A stretch of DNA of 6,765 nt from Deltaproteobacteria bacterium (GTDB lineage Bacteria; Desulfobacterota; Binatia; UBA9968). This document shows positions 1-4,737 of the stretch, piece by piece; position 1 is the first letter of the stretch, and the number at the start of each line of letters is the position of its first letter. The notes under the pieces are model-generated. The model searched no databases. It was not told the DNA's origin and saw nothing but the letters and a program-made list of their open reading frames with translations. The position numbers and the translations under genes were made by a program. The stretch is from NCBI GenBank assembly GCA_016183075.1, contig JACPFH010000232.1:1-6765 (forward strand), read 5' to 3'.

Positions 1-529
1 CGTAATAAACCAGATTCACGCCAGGATAAACATCCCGGTATTCGAGCCGTTTGTACGTCGGTATGTTTTTCCGCCATTTCTTTGGATCGTTGCCGATGAA
101 GTAATTGACCTTGCCCGGTAGCGCCTCTAATCCGGCTACTTTCGGATCAGGGTTAGCACCCACCAACTTCATCCGCACAACCGTTTGGAGTTCTGAGTGC
201 TGAGGACTGAGGTGTGAACGCGCTTTTTCTATTGCCTGTTGCCTCATGCCTGTTGCCTTCTTGAGGACCATCACCGCTTCGTTGGCTGTCAAAAACATCG
301 TGTAGCCAGATCCACGGGCGATAAACTTAACCCGCTCATCCGTTTGTCCTTGGTTGGCCTCAAAGCTCAAAGGCGCTCTCAGAAGTGTTGCCTGAATGCG
401 GGCTTTGGTTGCCTCAGAGACGTGTGGCGCTGGTGTTTTGGCTACTGCGGCGCTGGCAAGCGCAGCGATTGCTGAAAGTCCCAAGCCCACCGCGACTAAA
501 CCCTTGAACATACTTGCTGTGGATTTCAT
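1..529 (-). CDS. SBBP-repeat-type secreted protein, N-terminal part (truncated at window edge)
   Basis: Reading on the minus strand from ATG at 529, the frame stays open for 176 codons to the window edge, so the C-terminal part is missing. Residues 1-30 form a classic signal peptide: Lys at 2 and 9, a hydrophobic core (GLVAVGLGLSAIAALASA) and an AVA-K cleavage-like site near 30, so export is expected. Residues 54-61 (LSFEANQG) and 138-150 (LPGKVNYFIGNDP), then a VYPGVNLVYY stretch, match the conserved N-terminal domain of SBBP (seven-bladed beta-propeller) repeat proteins, usually large extracellular proteins of unknown function. Residues about 91-114 are encoded by heptanucleotide repeats and look like a low-complexity insert between conserved blocks. 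An in-frame ATG at 541 is an alternative start, but its GGGGAG is only 1 nt away. ATG 529 has weak GGA-type spacing. A terminator-bearing leader precedes the gene. Confidence 0.85.
   Translation of the reverse strand, partial: MKSTASMFKGLVAVGLGLSAIAALASAAVAKTPAPHVSEATKARIQATLLRAPLSFEANQGQTDERVKFIARGSGYTMFLTANEAVMVLKKATGMRQQAIEKARSHLSPQHSELQTVVRMKLVGANPDPKVAGLEALPGKVNYFIGNDPKKWRKNIPTYKRLEYRDVYPGVNLVYY
190..257. repeat. Two blocks of heptanucleotide repeats inside the SBBP-type gene
   Basis: Plus-strand units in perfect 7-nt register: GTTCTGA, GTGCTGA, GGACTGA, GGTGTGA (190-217), then after 12 nt TATTGCC, TGTTGCC, TCATGCC, TGTTGCC (230-257). The two blocks have different consensus (GKNNTGA-like and TNWTGCC). 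They encode residues about 91-114 of the secreted protein without breaking its frame. The second block, read on the minus strand (GGCAACA, GGCATGA, GGCAACA, GGCAATA), resembles the GGCRAAT units at 4643-4663. Period 7 recalls the short tandemly repeated heptanucleotides (STRR) known from cyanobacteria; any relationship is inference. Confidence 0.75.
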
Positions 530-543
530 GGCGCTTTCCATTC

Positions 544-556
544 TCCCCATCGGGGA
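544..556 (-). promoter_or_regulatory. Small hairpin that can cover the ribosome binding site of the SBBP-type gene
   Basis: On the minus strand TCCCC, loop GAT, GGGGA forms a 5-bp stem. The 3' arm is the only strong Shine-Dalgarno-like run (GGGGAG) before the start codon at 529. The hairpin lies directly after the terminator T-run. The stem is seen in sequence; its role in translation control is inferred. Confidence 0.4.
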
Positions 557-593
557 ATAAAAAAGCCCGGCTGGTTTGACCTAACCGGGCTTT
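557..593 (-). terminator. Intrinsic terminator in the leader of the SBBP-type gene (attenuator-like)
   Basis: On the minus strand AAAGCCCGG (593-585) pairs perfectly over 9 bp with CCGGGCTTT (570-562), with a 14-nt loop, followed by a short U-rich run (TTTTTTATT). It sits 5' of the SBBP-type start codon and downstream of a structured 56-nt element whose end supplies the first arm. This layout, structure then terminator then gene, is that of a transcription attenuator or riboswitch expression platform. The hairpin is seen directly; conditional use is inferred. It could instead simply end transcription from upstream. Confidence 0.65.
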
Positions 594-632
594 GCTGAGG
601 TAGTCTCCAAGTTGTCCCTCCGTCGGGAACTT
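577..632 (-). repeat. 56-nt leader element, copy 1 (candidate structured RNA)
   Basis: This block matches 1935-1990 at 53 of 56 positions (differences at 582, 601 and 608). On the minus strand it starts with a hairpin: AAGU-UCCC, loop GACGGA, GGGA-(CA)-ACUU. In this copy, flanking bases extend it with UCC/GGA (637-639 with 606-608) and GUAGU/ACUAC (643-647 with 600-604). It then runs through CAGCAAAGCCCGG, whose end is the first arm of the terminator. The 8-mer GCAAAGCC also occurs in class I c-di-GMP (GEMM) riboswitches, but the rest does not fit that fold. It is left unassigned. Minus-strand function is favoured because the SBBP-type gene follows. Confidence 0.6.
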
Positions 633-647
633 CGGCGGACCCACTAC

Positions 648-1069
648 AACGCAACAAAAGACCAGGGAACCATAGATCACCCGCCGGGGAGATGTCCAAT
701 ACCAATTTGTAATGACGGTTATACGGTTTTCGTATGTGCCTTTTGTCGAAGCTGTGGTGTAAAAGGCGGGTCTGCGGGCGTAAGATGATCCACGCCGCGA
801 TACCGGTGGGGGTTTTAGCCGGCTCTGAAGCGCAAGCTGTAAGCCTCAGCGGATAGCCTTACGGGCTACTTCCACTCCCTGGAGATAATCGTCATAGCTT
901 ATGGGCGATTCCAGGCCGAACAAGGATATGAGATCTATGGCTTCGCTCAATTTGTTTCCAACTTTTCGGAAAGGCCCCAGTTGGGAGACAGCCAGCCGCC
1001 ATCACCGCATTCCATTGCGGCGGCGACGCAGATAAGTCCCATTCGCGACTTGTCCAGGCGATTAGAATG
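648..1069. other. Intergenic region without a convincing gene; possible promoter and gene debris
   Basis: No supported gene lies between the retropepsin-like gene and the SBBP leader. On the minus strand a TATAAC hexamer (723-718) overlaps a perfect inverted repeat ATACG-N5-CGTAT (721-735). A TCGACA hexamer lies 20 nt upstream of it, too far for a good sigma-70 promoter. A minus-strand open frame at 846-1001 (52 codons including stop, no ATG start) reads like protein toward its end (LISLFGLESPISYDDYLQG). A plus-strand frame starting near 735 shows a cysteine cluster (VCAFCRSCG) and stops at 788. Both may be remnants of decayed genes; neither can be assigned. Confidence 0.35.
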
Positions 1070-1480
1070 TCAGATCTCGGTTCGGTGCCTGATCTGAATT
1101 CTGTTGTCAAATTCCCTGAACTCTATCGCAAGCTCGCTGAAGATATCCAGGCGCCCAAGGAGTAACGGCACCTCTTCAATCAAGGCCCACCCCACGCGAG
1201 CATGTAAATTGATCCCACCTACCTCCAAGTCAACGTCACCGAGCACATAGGGCACCGTCCCGTCGCCTATCCCTTGCACTTCACTTCTGGTACTCATGTC
1301 AAGGGCCAAGCCAATCGTTTCTCCTACTGAGTACGGGAGCATGGAGAGGTCAGCTCCTGAGTCCACGAGCATAAACACGTTGACGGGCCTTGCGGGCCCG
1401 GACAGCCGGACAGGTATGACCGGCTTGAGGATCTCGCCAAAGCGCTGCGACCGCATCCGTTCAAATGGGAACTCAATCAC
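1070..1480 (-). CDS. Retropepsin-like aspartic protease (clan AA)
   Basis: The 136-aa product is the length of a single-domain retroviral-type protease, which works as a homodimer. The active-site loop is LVDSGADLSMLP (residues 38-49), with catalytic Asp40 in the D-S-G-A motif. A candidate flap follows around residues 69-78 (QGIGDGTVPY), and the second hydrophobic-hydrophobic-Gly motif is LLLGRLDIF (106-114). No signal peptide is seen, so it probably acts in the cytoplasm; the substrate is unknown. The start is GTG at 1480, preceded by GGGAG about 8 nt upstream; an internal ATG at codon 9 is an alternative. The GTG overlaps the stop of the upstream DUF5678-like gene in a GTGA junction, indicating translational coupling. 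Family is confident from the two motifs; biological role is not. Confidence 0.85.
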   Translation of the reverse strand: MIEFPFERMRSQRFGEILKPVIPVRLSGPARPVNVFMLVDSGADLSMLPYSVGETIGLALDMSTRSEVQGIGDGTVPYVLGDVDLEVGGINLHARVGWALIEEVPLLLGRLDIFSELAIEFREFDNRIQIRHRTEI

Positions 1481-1680
1481 ACGACGATCTCCCGGTCGGC
1501 AGGGGGAACCTTATAGATAAAGGGTTCCTTTCCAGTCTGGCTTTCGGCAGCTACCAGAACAGCCTTAAAGTCTTTGCCATGGGCGACGATGGACTCACCG
1601 ACTATGGCGATGTATTCGCCGGGGTACTTCTCTGCCTCTTCGGGATGGGCAATCAACCAATTAAACTCAGGCGTGTACAT
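1477..1680 (-). CDS. Small DUF5678-like protein
   Basis: This 67-aa protein starts MYTPEFNWLIAHPEEAEKYP and continues with GEYIAIVGESIVAHGKDF (21-38). The pattern W-(I/L)-x-x-H-P-E...YPGE-x-IA(I/V)VG...VAHGKD is what I know from the DUF5678 family, small proteins often encoded beside aspartic-protease-like genes. No signal peptide or membrane segment is visible. The ATG at 1680 was chosen because tandem AGGAGG sites sit 3-6 nt upstream. The longer frame to 1755 would run through a good promoter and is rejected. It is the first gene of a two-gene operon whose second gene starts inside its stop codon. It may be a substrate, inhibitor or partner of the protease, or an antitoxin-like protein; all of these are inference. 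No function is established by the sequence. Confidence 0.8.
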   Translation of the reverse strand: MYTPEFNWLIAHPEEAEKYPGEYIAIVGESIVAHGKDFKAVLVAAESQTGKEPFIYKVPPADREIVV

Positions 1681-1683
1681 TTT

Positions 1684-1692
1684 CCTCCTCCT
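1684..1692 (-). promoter_or_regulatory. Ribosome binding site deciding the start of the DUF5678-like gene
   Basis: Minus-strand AGGAGGAGG ends 3 nt before ATG 1680, giving two overlapping AGGAGG registers with 3- and 6-nt spacing. This supports the 67-aa start over the upstream in-frame start at 1755. Confidence 0.75.
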
Positions 1693-1720
1693 ATCCTCAA
1701 AAAAACGCACACCTTTAATT

Positions 1721-1749
1721 ACTATACAACCCGTCTCGTATCTGAGCAA
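1721..1749 (-). promoter_or_regulatory. Sigma-70-type promoter for the DUF5678/protease operon
   Basis: On the minus strand TTGCTC (1749-1744), a 17-nt spacer and TATAGT (1726-1721). The -10 matches 5/6 and the -35 matches 3/6 at ideal spacing. A transcript would start near 1714, giving a leader of about 35 nt before ATG 1680. The promoter lies downstream of leader-element copy 2, so that element is not required for this operon. Confidence 0.55.
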
Positions 1750-2098
1750 ATTCATGCCGACCCGGACCGCCAGCTCCCCGCGCCATGGTGGTGCGGATTA
1801 CCCAGACGAAAATCGGGTCAAACAGGTGGATCACCGATACTCGAAGCGGCCAAGACCATCAGGCTGCATTGGGACAGTGCGGCTGGTTACAGGAGAGCCG
1901 GACTGTTGAGGAGTGCCAAAAAGGCCGCTTGCGATGACCCAACCGGGCTTTGCTGAGGCAGTCTCAAAGTTGTCCCTCCGTCGGGAACTTGAACGTTACC
2001 GGGCCGGATAACCGTTTGTCAACGGAAAACTGACGGGCAAGTAGGCATAGACATTCTCCCCTGCCTGAGGTAATAGCGGTTTACGGAGGGACGGAGAA
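1750..2098. other. Intergenic region between the DUF5678 operon and the VOC gene
   Basis: This region contains the second 56-nt leader element (1935-1990) and a short hairpin CCGTT-TGTC-AACGG at 2012-2025. A GGAGG at 2085-2089 serves the VOC gene, 9 nt before its ATG. Downstream of the element on the minus strand a CGGCC then T5 run (about 1928-1918) is a weak terminator candidate without a clean stem. No gene is supported in 1750-1930: frames there lack recognisable motifs and overlap regulatory signals. No convincing sigma-70 promoter for the VOC gene was found. Confidence 0.4.
1935..1990 (-). repeat. 56-nt leader element, copy 2 (candidate structured RNA)
   Basis: Same orientation as copy 1 and 53/56 identical. 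The hairpin AAGUUCCC-GACGGA-GGGACAACUU is fully conserved, and here flanking bases add a different outer extension (UCAA with UUGA). Unlike copy 1, no perfect AAAGCCCGG terminator partner follows, and no SBBP-type gene lies downstream. It may be an orphaned or degenerate leader, or one end of a duplicated segment. Confidence 0.6.
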
Positions 2099-2539
2099 AT
2101 GGGTTTGCTGAAGCTTGAAGGAGTCACGCACTGGTCGATCCCGGTGAACAATCTGGAGGAAGCGGAGAGATTTTATCAGGAAGTGCTCGGGCTGGAGTAC
2201 AAAGGACGCCTAGGCAACTCCGGCATGTCTTGTTTAACCGTCGGAGGCCATTCGATTCTGCTCTGCCAGCGCAATGACCGGGTCATTAGGACACCTAAGC
2301 AGGACAATCGTCTCCACCACGCCTTCGACGTGAGCCCGCAGATGTTCGAGCGGGCATGCAAGCTCTTTCATGAACAAAGCATCCCGATCGCCGAGCCGAT
2401 CGTCTATCGCGAACGCGGATTTTTCACCGGCCGGGAGCTTTACTTCCTCGACCCCAGCGGCAACATGCTCGAACTGCGCGATGCTAGCTGGAAGCCAGGG
2501 ATGCCGAAACCGACTTACGAGGAAATCGTGGCCTCTTGA
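2099..2539 (+). CDS. VOC (glyoxalase/bleomycin-resistance fold) family protein
   Basis: The 146-aa product is typical of single-module VOC metalloenzymes, which pair two beta-alpha-beta-beta-beta units around a divalent metal. The first unit opens with VTHWSIPVNNLEEAERFYQE (residues 9-28) and GLEY. The second has RLHHAFDV (71-78) and ends with YFLDPSGNMLEL (115-126). His11, His74 and Glu125 sit where metal ligands are expected. The short proline-rich C-terminus (residues 131-146) probably lies outside the fold. The substrate cannot be told: the family includes glyoxalases, extradiol dioxygenases, epimerases and thiol transferases. The start is supported by GGAGG 9 nt upstream. It converges, with a 2-nt gap, on the decarboxylase operon, so it is a separate transcription unit, and no link to that pathway is shown. 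Confidence 0.9.
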   Translation: MGLLKLEGVTHWSIPVNNLEEAERFYQEVLGLEYKGRLGNSGMSCLTVGGHSILLCQRNDRVIRTPKQDNRLHHAFDVSPQMFERACKLFHEQSIPIAEPIVYRERGFFTGRELYFLDPSGNMLELRDASWKPGMPKPTYEEIVAS

Positions 2540-2541
2540 GG

Positions 2542-3168
2542 TCAGGGCCGGTCTTTCTTGACTTCGTAACTGTGGGGTATGGGAATCCGGAGAATGTTTA
2601 CTCCTTCGGTCTCTTCGACGTAGCGAATGAATCGGTATTTGTTCTCTAGCTCGTCGTACTTAAGCGGCGGGACCTGGGCCCTACCCGCTTCGATCATCAC
2701 CCAGATAAAATGGGGCCCGTCATGGGTCAAGGCATAACTTACGGCTTCTTTTAAATCCTCCATTGTCGATACGCAGCGGGAGCTGTGGATCCCCGCGGCC
2801 TTCGCTACGCCCGCGAAATCGATCTTCTCCGCCGTCGATACCGTTGGCTCCCCGCCCGAGGACTCGTACTGCTGGTTGTCCCAGCAGATGTGGATGAGAT
2901 TCTTCGGCTGGTGCAAACCGATGGTGGCCAACGAGCCCATGTTCATCCACAGCGCCCCATCGCCGTCGAAGACAATAACCTTGCGCCGCGCCAAGGCAAT
3001 GGCCAAACCCAATCCAATCGACGAACACAGTCCGAGAGTCTTGACCTGAAGATTGCCGTCACTCGGCCGCACAGCGTTCCATTCCGAGGTGGCCCCGCCC
3101 GCGGTGGTCACGAAAAGCTCGTCTTTCATCAGCGGCGCAATCGCCTGAAGGCACTCGAACCGTTTCAT
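2542..3168 (-). CDS. Thiamine-diphosphate decarboxylase, PP-domain subunit (sulfopyruvate/phosphonopyruvate decarboxylase beta-like)
   Basis: This 208-aa protein carries the cofactor-binding half of a 2-oxoacid decarboxylase. The ThDP/Mg motif is visible as FDGDGALWMNMG (67-78), with GDG at 69-71, and ending in HICWDN (93-98), the usual GDG-X26-N spacing. It is followed by the S-S-G-G-E-P-T signature (103-109) typical of the sulfopyruvate and phosphonopyruvate decarboxylase group. LGLCSSIGLGLAIAL (45-59) is also characteristic. Residues about 165-208 form a charged tail longer than I expect for this subunit. It lies 9 nt after the Pyr-domain subunit, with GGGAGG before its ATG, so the two are co-transcribed and must assemble for activity. 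The reaction is non-oxidative decarboxylation of a 2-oxoacid to an aldehyde; sulfopyruvate is only one candidate substrate, so no gene symbol is given. Confidence 0.85.
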   Translation of the reverse strand: MKRFECLQAIAPLMKDELFVTTAGGATSEWNAVRPSDGNLQVKTLGLCSSIGLGLAIALARRKVIVFDGDGALWMNMGSLATIGLHQPKNLIHICWDNQQYESSGGEPTVSTAEKIDFAGVAKAAGIHSSRCVSTMEDLKEAVSYALTHDGPHFIWVMIEAGRAQVPPLKYDELENKYRFIRYVEETEGVNILRIPIPHSYEVKKDRP

Positions 3169-3177
3169 CGTCCTCCC

Positions 3178-3672
3178 TCACAGCACGGCTCGGGTCAGAA
3201 CCAGCGCCACCGGGCGCTTGGACGCTTCCGCCGAGGTGACGGCCGTGGCGATGTCGCGCTTGACCCGAGAGGGATCGCGCATGACCGTGTACTTGATTCC
3301 CAGCCCCGAGAGCACCGGCTCGGTCAGCAGACCCAGCATGTGAAATGCGTTGTCCCCCATGTCGCCGGCGTAATAAACCAGGAGCAGGACAGGAATCCCG
3401 AACTGGAGCGCGGTCGTCGTGAGCGCGTTACAGCTGTTCATGAGGCCCGCGTTCTGCATTAAAATCGCAGGTCGCTTTCCCGCGAGGTACGCCCCCGTGC
3501 AAACGCCGATTCCCTCCTCTTCGCGACCCACCGGCACATGCACGATTTCCTTATCCTGGTAGAGCAGATCGATCAGCTCCTTGAGGTTGATGTCGGGGAC
3601 GCTCGCCATCAAGTCGACTCCCGCCTCCTTGAGCGCTTCGAGGATCCGTCGCGAATTTTCGTAAGTTCCCAT
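3178..3672 (-). CDS. Thiamine-diphosphate decarboxylase, Pyr-domain subunit (sulfopyruvate decarboxylase alpha-like)
   Basis: With start ATG 3672 the product is 164 aa, a normal length for the alpha half of a split decarboxylase. Its N-terminus (NSRRILEALKEAGVD, then SVPDINLKELIDLL) resembles ComD-type proteins. The glutamate that activates ThDP lies in GREEEGIGVCTGAYLAGKRP (49-68), followed by the QNAGLMNSCNAL segment (73-84). The active site would form at the interface with the PP-domain subunit encoded 9 nt downstream. The frame extends to TTG 3729 or ATG 3720, but that ATG lies within a promoter -10 candidate and the extra residues have no family character. Neither start has a good ribosome binding site, so the exact start is the weak point. 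Substrate specificity is not readable; phosphonopyruvate or another 2-oxoacid is equally possible. Confidence 0.83.
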   Translation of the reverse strand: MGTYENSRRILEALKEAGVDLMASVPDINLKELIDLLYQDKEIVHVPVGREEEGIGVCTGAYLAGKRPAILMQNAGLMNSCNALTTTALQFGIPVLLLVYYAGDMGDNAFHMLGLLTEPVLSGLGIKYTVMRDPSRVKRDIATAVTSAEASKRPVALVLTRAVL

Positions 3673-3715
3673 GATGGATCGGAACGCGGAAAGTGCCCGC
3701 CGATTTTCGAAGCCA

Positions 3716-3745
3716 AACATAGCCGACAATGCACGGCAAAGTCAA
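3716..3745 (-). promoter_or_regulatory. Promoter candidate for the decarboxylase operon
   Basis: On the minus strand TTGACT (3745-3740, 5/6 to consensus), an 18-nt spacer and TATGTT (3721-3716, 4/6). Transcription would begin near 3709, about 37 nt before ATG 3672. It argues against the upstream ATG at 3720, which would not be on the transcript. Confidence 0.45.
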
Positions 3746-3788
3746 CGCCCCTAGGCGCGCCGACCCACTGAATCTTTTCACGCCAAGC

Positions 3789-3815
3789 TTGACATGCGCA
3801 GGGATGCCGGATAAT
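3789..3815 (+). promoter_or_regulatory. Promoter candidate for the enoyl-CoA hydratase/aldehyde dehydrogenase pair
   Basis: A perfect -35 TTGACA (3789-3794) is followed by GATAAT (3810-3815, 5/6). The 15-nt spacer is short for sigma-70; ATAATT one base on gives 16. GGATAAT is repeated at 3823-3829, 14 nt further, which may be chance or a regulator half-site. Confidence 0.45.
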
Positions 3816-3833
3816 TGAAAAAGGATAATCGCT

Positions 3834-3839
3834 AGGAGG
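3834..3839 (+). promoter_or_regulatory. Ribosome binding site deciding the hydratase start
   Basis: AGGAGG lies 9 nt before ATG 3849. An in-frame GTG at 3840 directly abuts it and is therefore not a usable start. Confidence 0.8.
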
Positions 3840-3848
3840 GTGAAGATT

Positions 3849-4640
3849 ATGGCGAGCGAACAGAAGGTGGAGTACCGCAACGATAACGGCGTGGCAGTGC
3901 TGGAGATCAACCGGCCGCCGGTGAACAGCTACACGCACGAACTCTTGCGCGAGCTGGACGAGGCCCTTTTGCGGGCGCGGTTCGACGAGGGCGTTCACGC
4001 CCTGGTGATCACGGGAAAAGGCGAAAAATTTTTTTCCGCGGGCGCCGACATCAACATGCTCGCGAACCAAACCCTCCCTTACAAGTACAACTTCGCCCTA
4101 CATGGGCACGAAGTCCTGTTGCGCATGGAGAACACGCCGAAACTCATTATCGCCGCCATCAACGGACACGCCGTTGGGGGCGGGCTGGAGATCGCCATGG
4201 CCGCCGACATCCGGATCGCCAAGAAAGAGGGTGGCCGGCTGGGTCTGGCCGAGATCAACCTGGGCGTAATGCCGGGGATGGGCGGAACCCAGAGGCTGCC
4301 GCGCCTGATCGGCAGGGCCAGAGCGCTCGAGCTGTGCGCCACCGGAAGAACGATCGCGTTTGAGGAAGCTCAGGAGATGGGGCTCGTCCATTACATCTAT
4401 GAGAAGGAGAATTTCATGGAGCGCATCATGGACTACGCGCGCCAGTTCGTTCCGCCCAACAAGGCGAGCCTGGCCGTGGGCAAAGTCAAGCGCGCGGTCC
4501 AGTCCGGCATCGAAATGTCGATGGCCGACGGCCTGACCCTGGAGCGCGAGGTGCTCTACCAAACCTTCGCCAGCGAGGACGGAAGCGAAGGCGTCAAAGC
4601 CTATCTGGAGAAGCGAACGGCTCAATTCAAAGGAAAATAA
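3849..4640 (+). CDS. Enoyl-CoA hydratase/isomerase (crotonase family)
   Basis: This 263-aa protein has the normal crotonase length. The CoA/oxyanion-hole segments are FFSAGADINML (61-71) and INGHAVGGGLEIAMAADIRI (104-123). Glu114 (GGGLE) and Glu135 (LGLAEINLGVMPGMGGTQRL) align with the two catalytic glutamates of mitochondrial enoyl-CoA hydratase, with one extra residue between them (KKEGG region), so hydratase chemistry is likely. Crotonases also include isomerases, dehalogenases and hydrolases, so the acyl-CoA substrate is open. The enzyme is cytosolic. It is the first gene of a plus-strand pair with an aldehyde dehydrogenase 97 nt downstream, and its divergent neighbour is the decarboxylase operon. 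A strong AGGAGG fixes the start at 3849. Confidence 0.93.
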   Translation: MASEQKVEYRNDNGVAVLEINRPPVNSYTHELLRELDEALLRARFDEGVHALVITGKGEKFFSAGADINMLANQTLPYKYNFALHGHEVLLRMENTPKLIIAAINGHAVGGGLEIAMAADIRIAKKEGGRLGLAEINLGVMPGMGGTQRLPRLIGRARALELCATGRTIAFEEAQEMGLVHYIYEKENFMERIMDYARQFVPPNKASLAVGKVKRAVQSGIEMSMADGLTLEREVLYQTFASEDGSEGVKAYLEKRTAQFKGK

Positions 4641-4642
4641 CA

Positions 4643-4719
4643 GCAAATGGCGAATGGCAAATGGAACGGTGAGGAGTGGGGACTATTCGCAATTCGCTAT
4701 TCGCTATTCGCAATTCACT
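4643..4719. repeat. Heptanucleotide array, 11 units of 7 nt, with inverted halves
   Basis: In one unbroken 7-nt register: GCAAATG, GCGAATG, GCAAATG; then GAACGGT, GAGGAGT, GGGGACT; then ATTCGCA, ATTCGCT, ATTCGCT, ATTCGCA, ATTCACT. The last five are the reverse complement of the first type (GCRAAT). Bases 4643-4662 can pair with 4692-4711 over 20 positions with two A-C mismatches and two G-U pairs, leaving a 29-nt loop. The array fills most of the gap between the hydratase and dehydrogenase genes, starting 2 nt after the first stop codon and ending 6 nt before the GGAGG of the second gene. Confidence 0.85.
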
Positions 4720-4725
4720 AAAGAC

Positions 4726-4730
4726 GGAGG
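4726..4730 (+). promoter_or_regulatory. Ribosome binding site deciding the aldehyde dehydrogenase start
   Basis: GGAGG is 7 nt before ATG 4738. This supports the 487-aa start rather than the in-frame ATG at 4654, which would translate the heptanucleotide array. Confidence 0.8.
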
Positions 4731-4737
4731 CTTTACG

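Noticed and set aside
577..632. Class I cyclic-di-GMP (GEMM) riboswitch
   Set aside because: Only the GCAAAGCC string and the gene context agree. The GGGCAAACC segment and the two GEMM stems with their GAAA loop/receptor are not seen. An Infernal search would be decisive.
892..1110. Minus-strand open frame of 72 codons overlapping the protease 3' end
   Set aside because: No ribosome binding site or motif, a 41-nt overlap with the protease gene, and a different frame in the same stretch looks at least as protein-like.
1465..1956. Plus-strand open frame of 163 codons across the DUF5678 gene and its upstream region
   Set aside because: It overlaps the real small gene, its promoter and ribosome binding site, and has no family character.
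2012..2025. Hairpin CCGTT-TGTC-AACGG as a terminator
   Set aside because: The stem is short, AT-containing and not followed by a T-run on either strand.
2785..3462. Plus-strand open frame of 225 codons opposite the decarboxylase subunits
   Set aside because: It spans the junction of two well-supported minus-strand genes and shows no motif; it is a shadow.
4643..4719. CRISPR array
   Set aside because: Units are 7 nt with no 20-40-nt repeats or unique spacers, and no cas genes are present.
4654..4737. Longer aldehyde dehydrogenase start at ATG 4654
   Set aside because: The extra residues are translated heptanucleotide repeats, and GGAGG is correctly placed only for ATG 4738.
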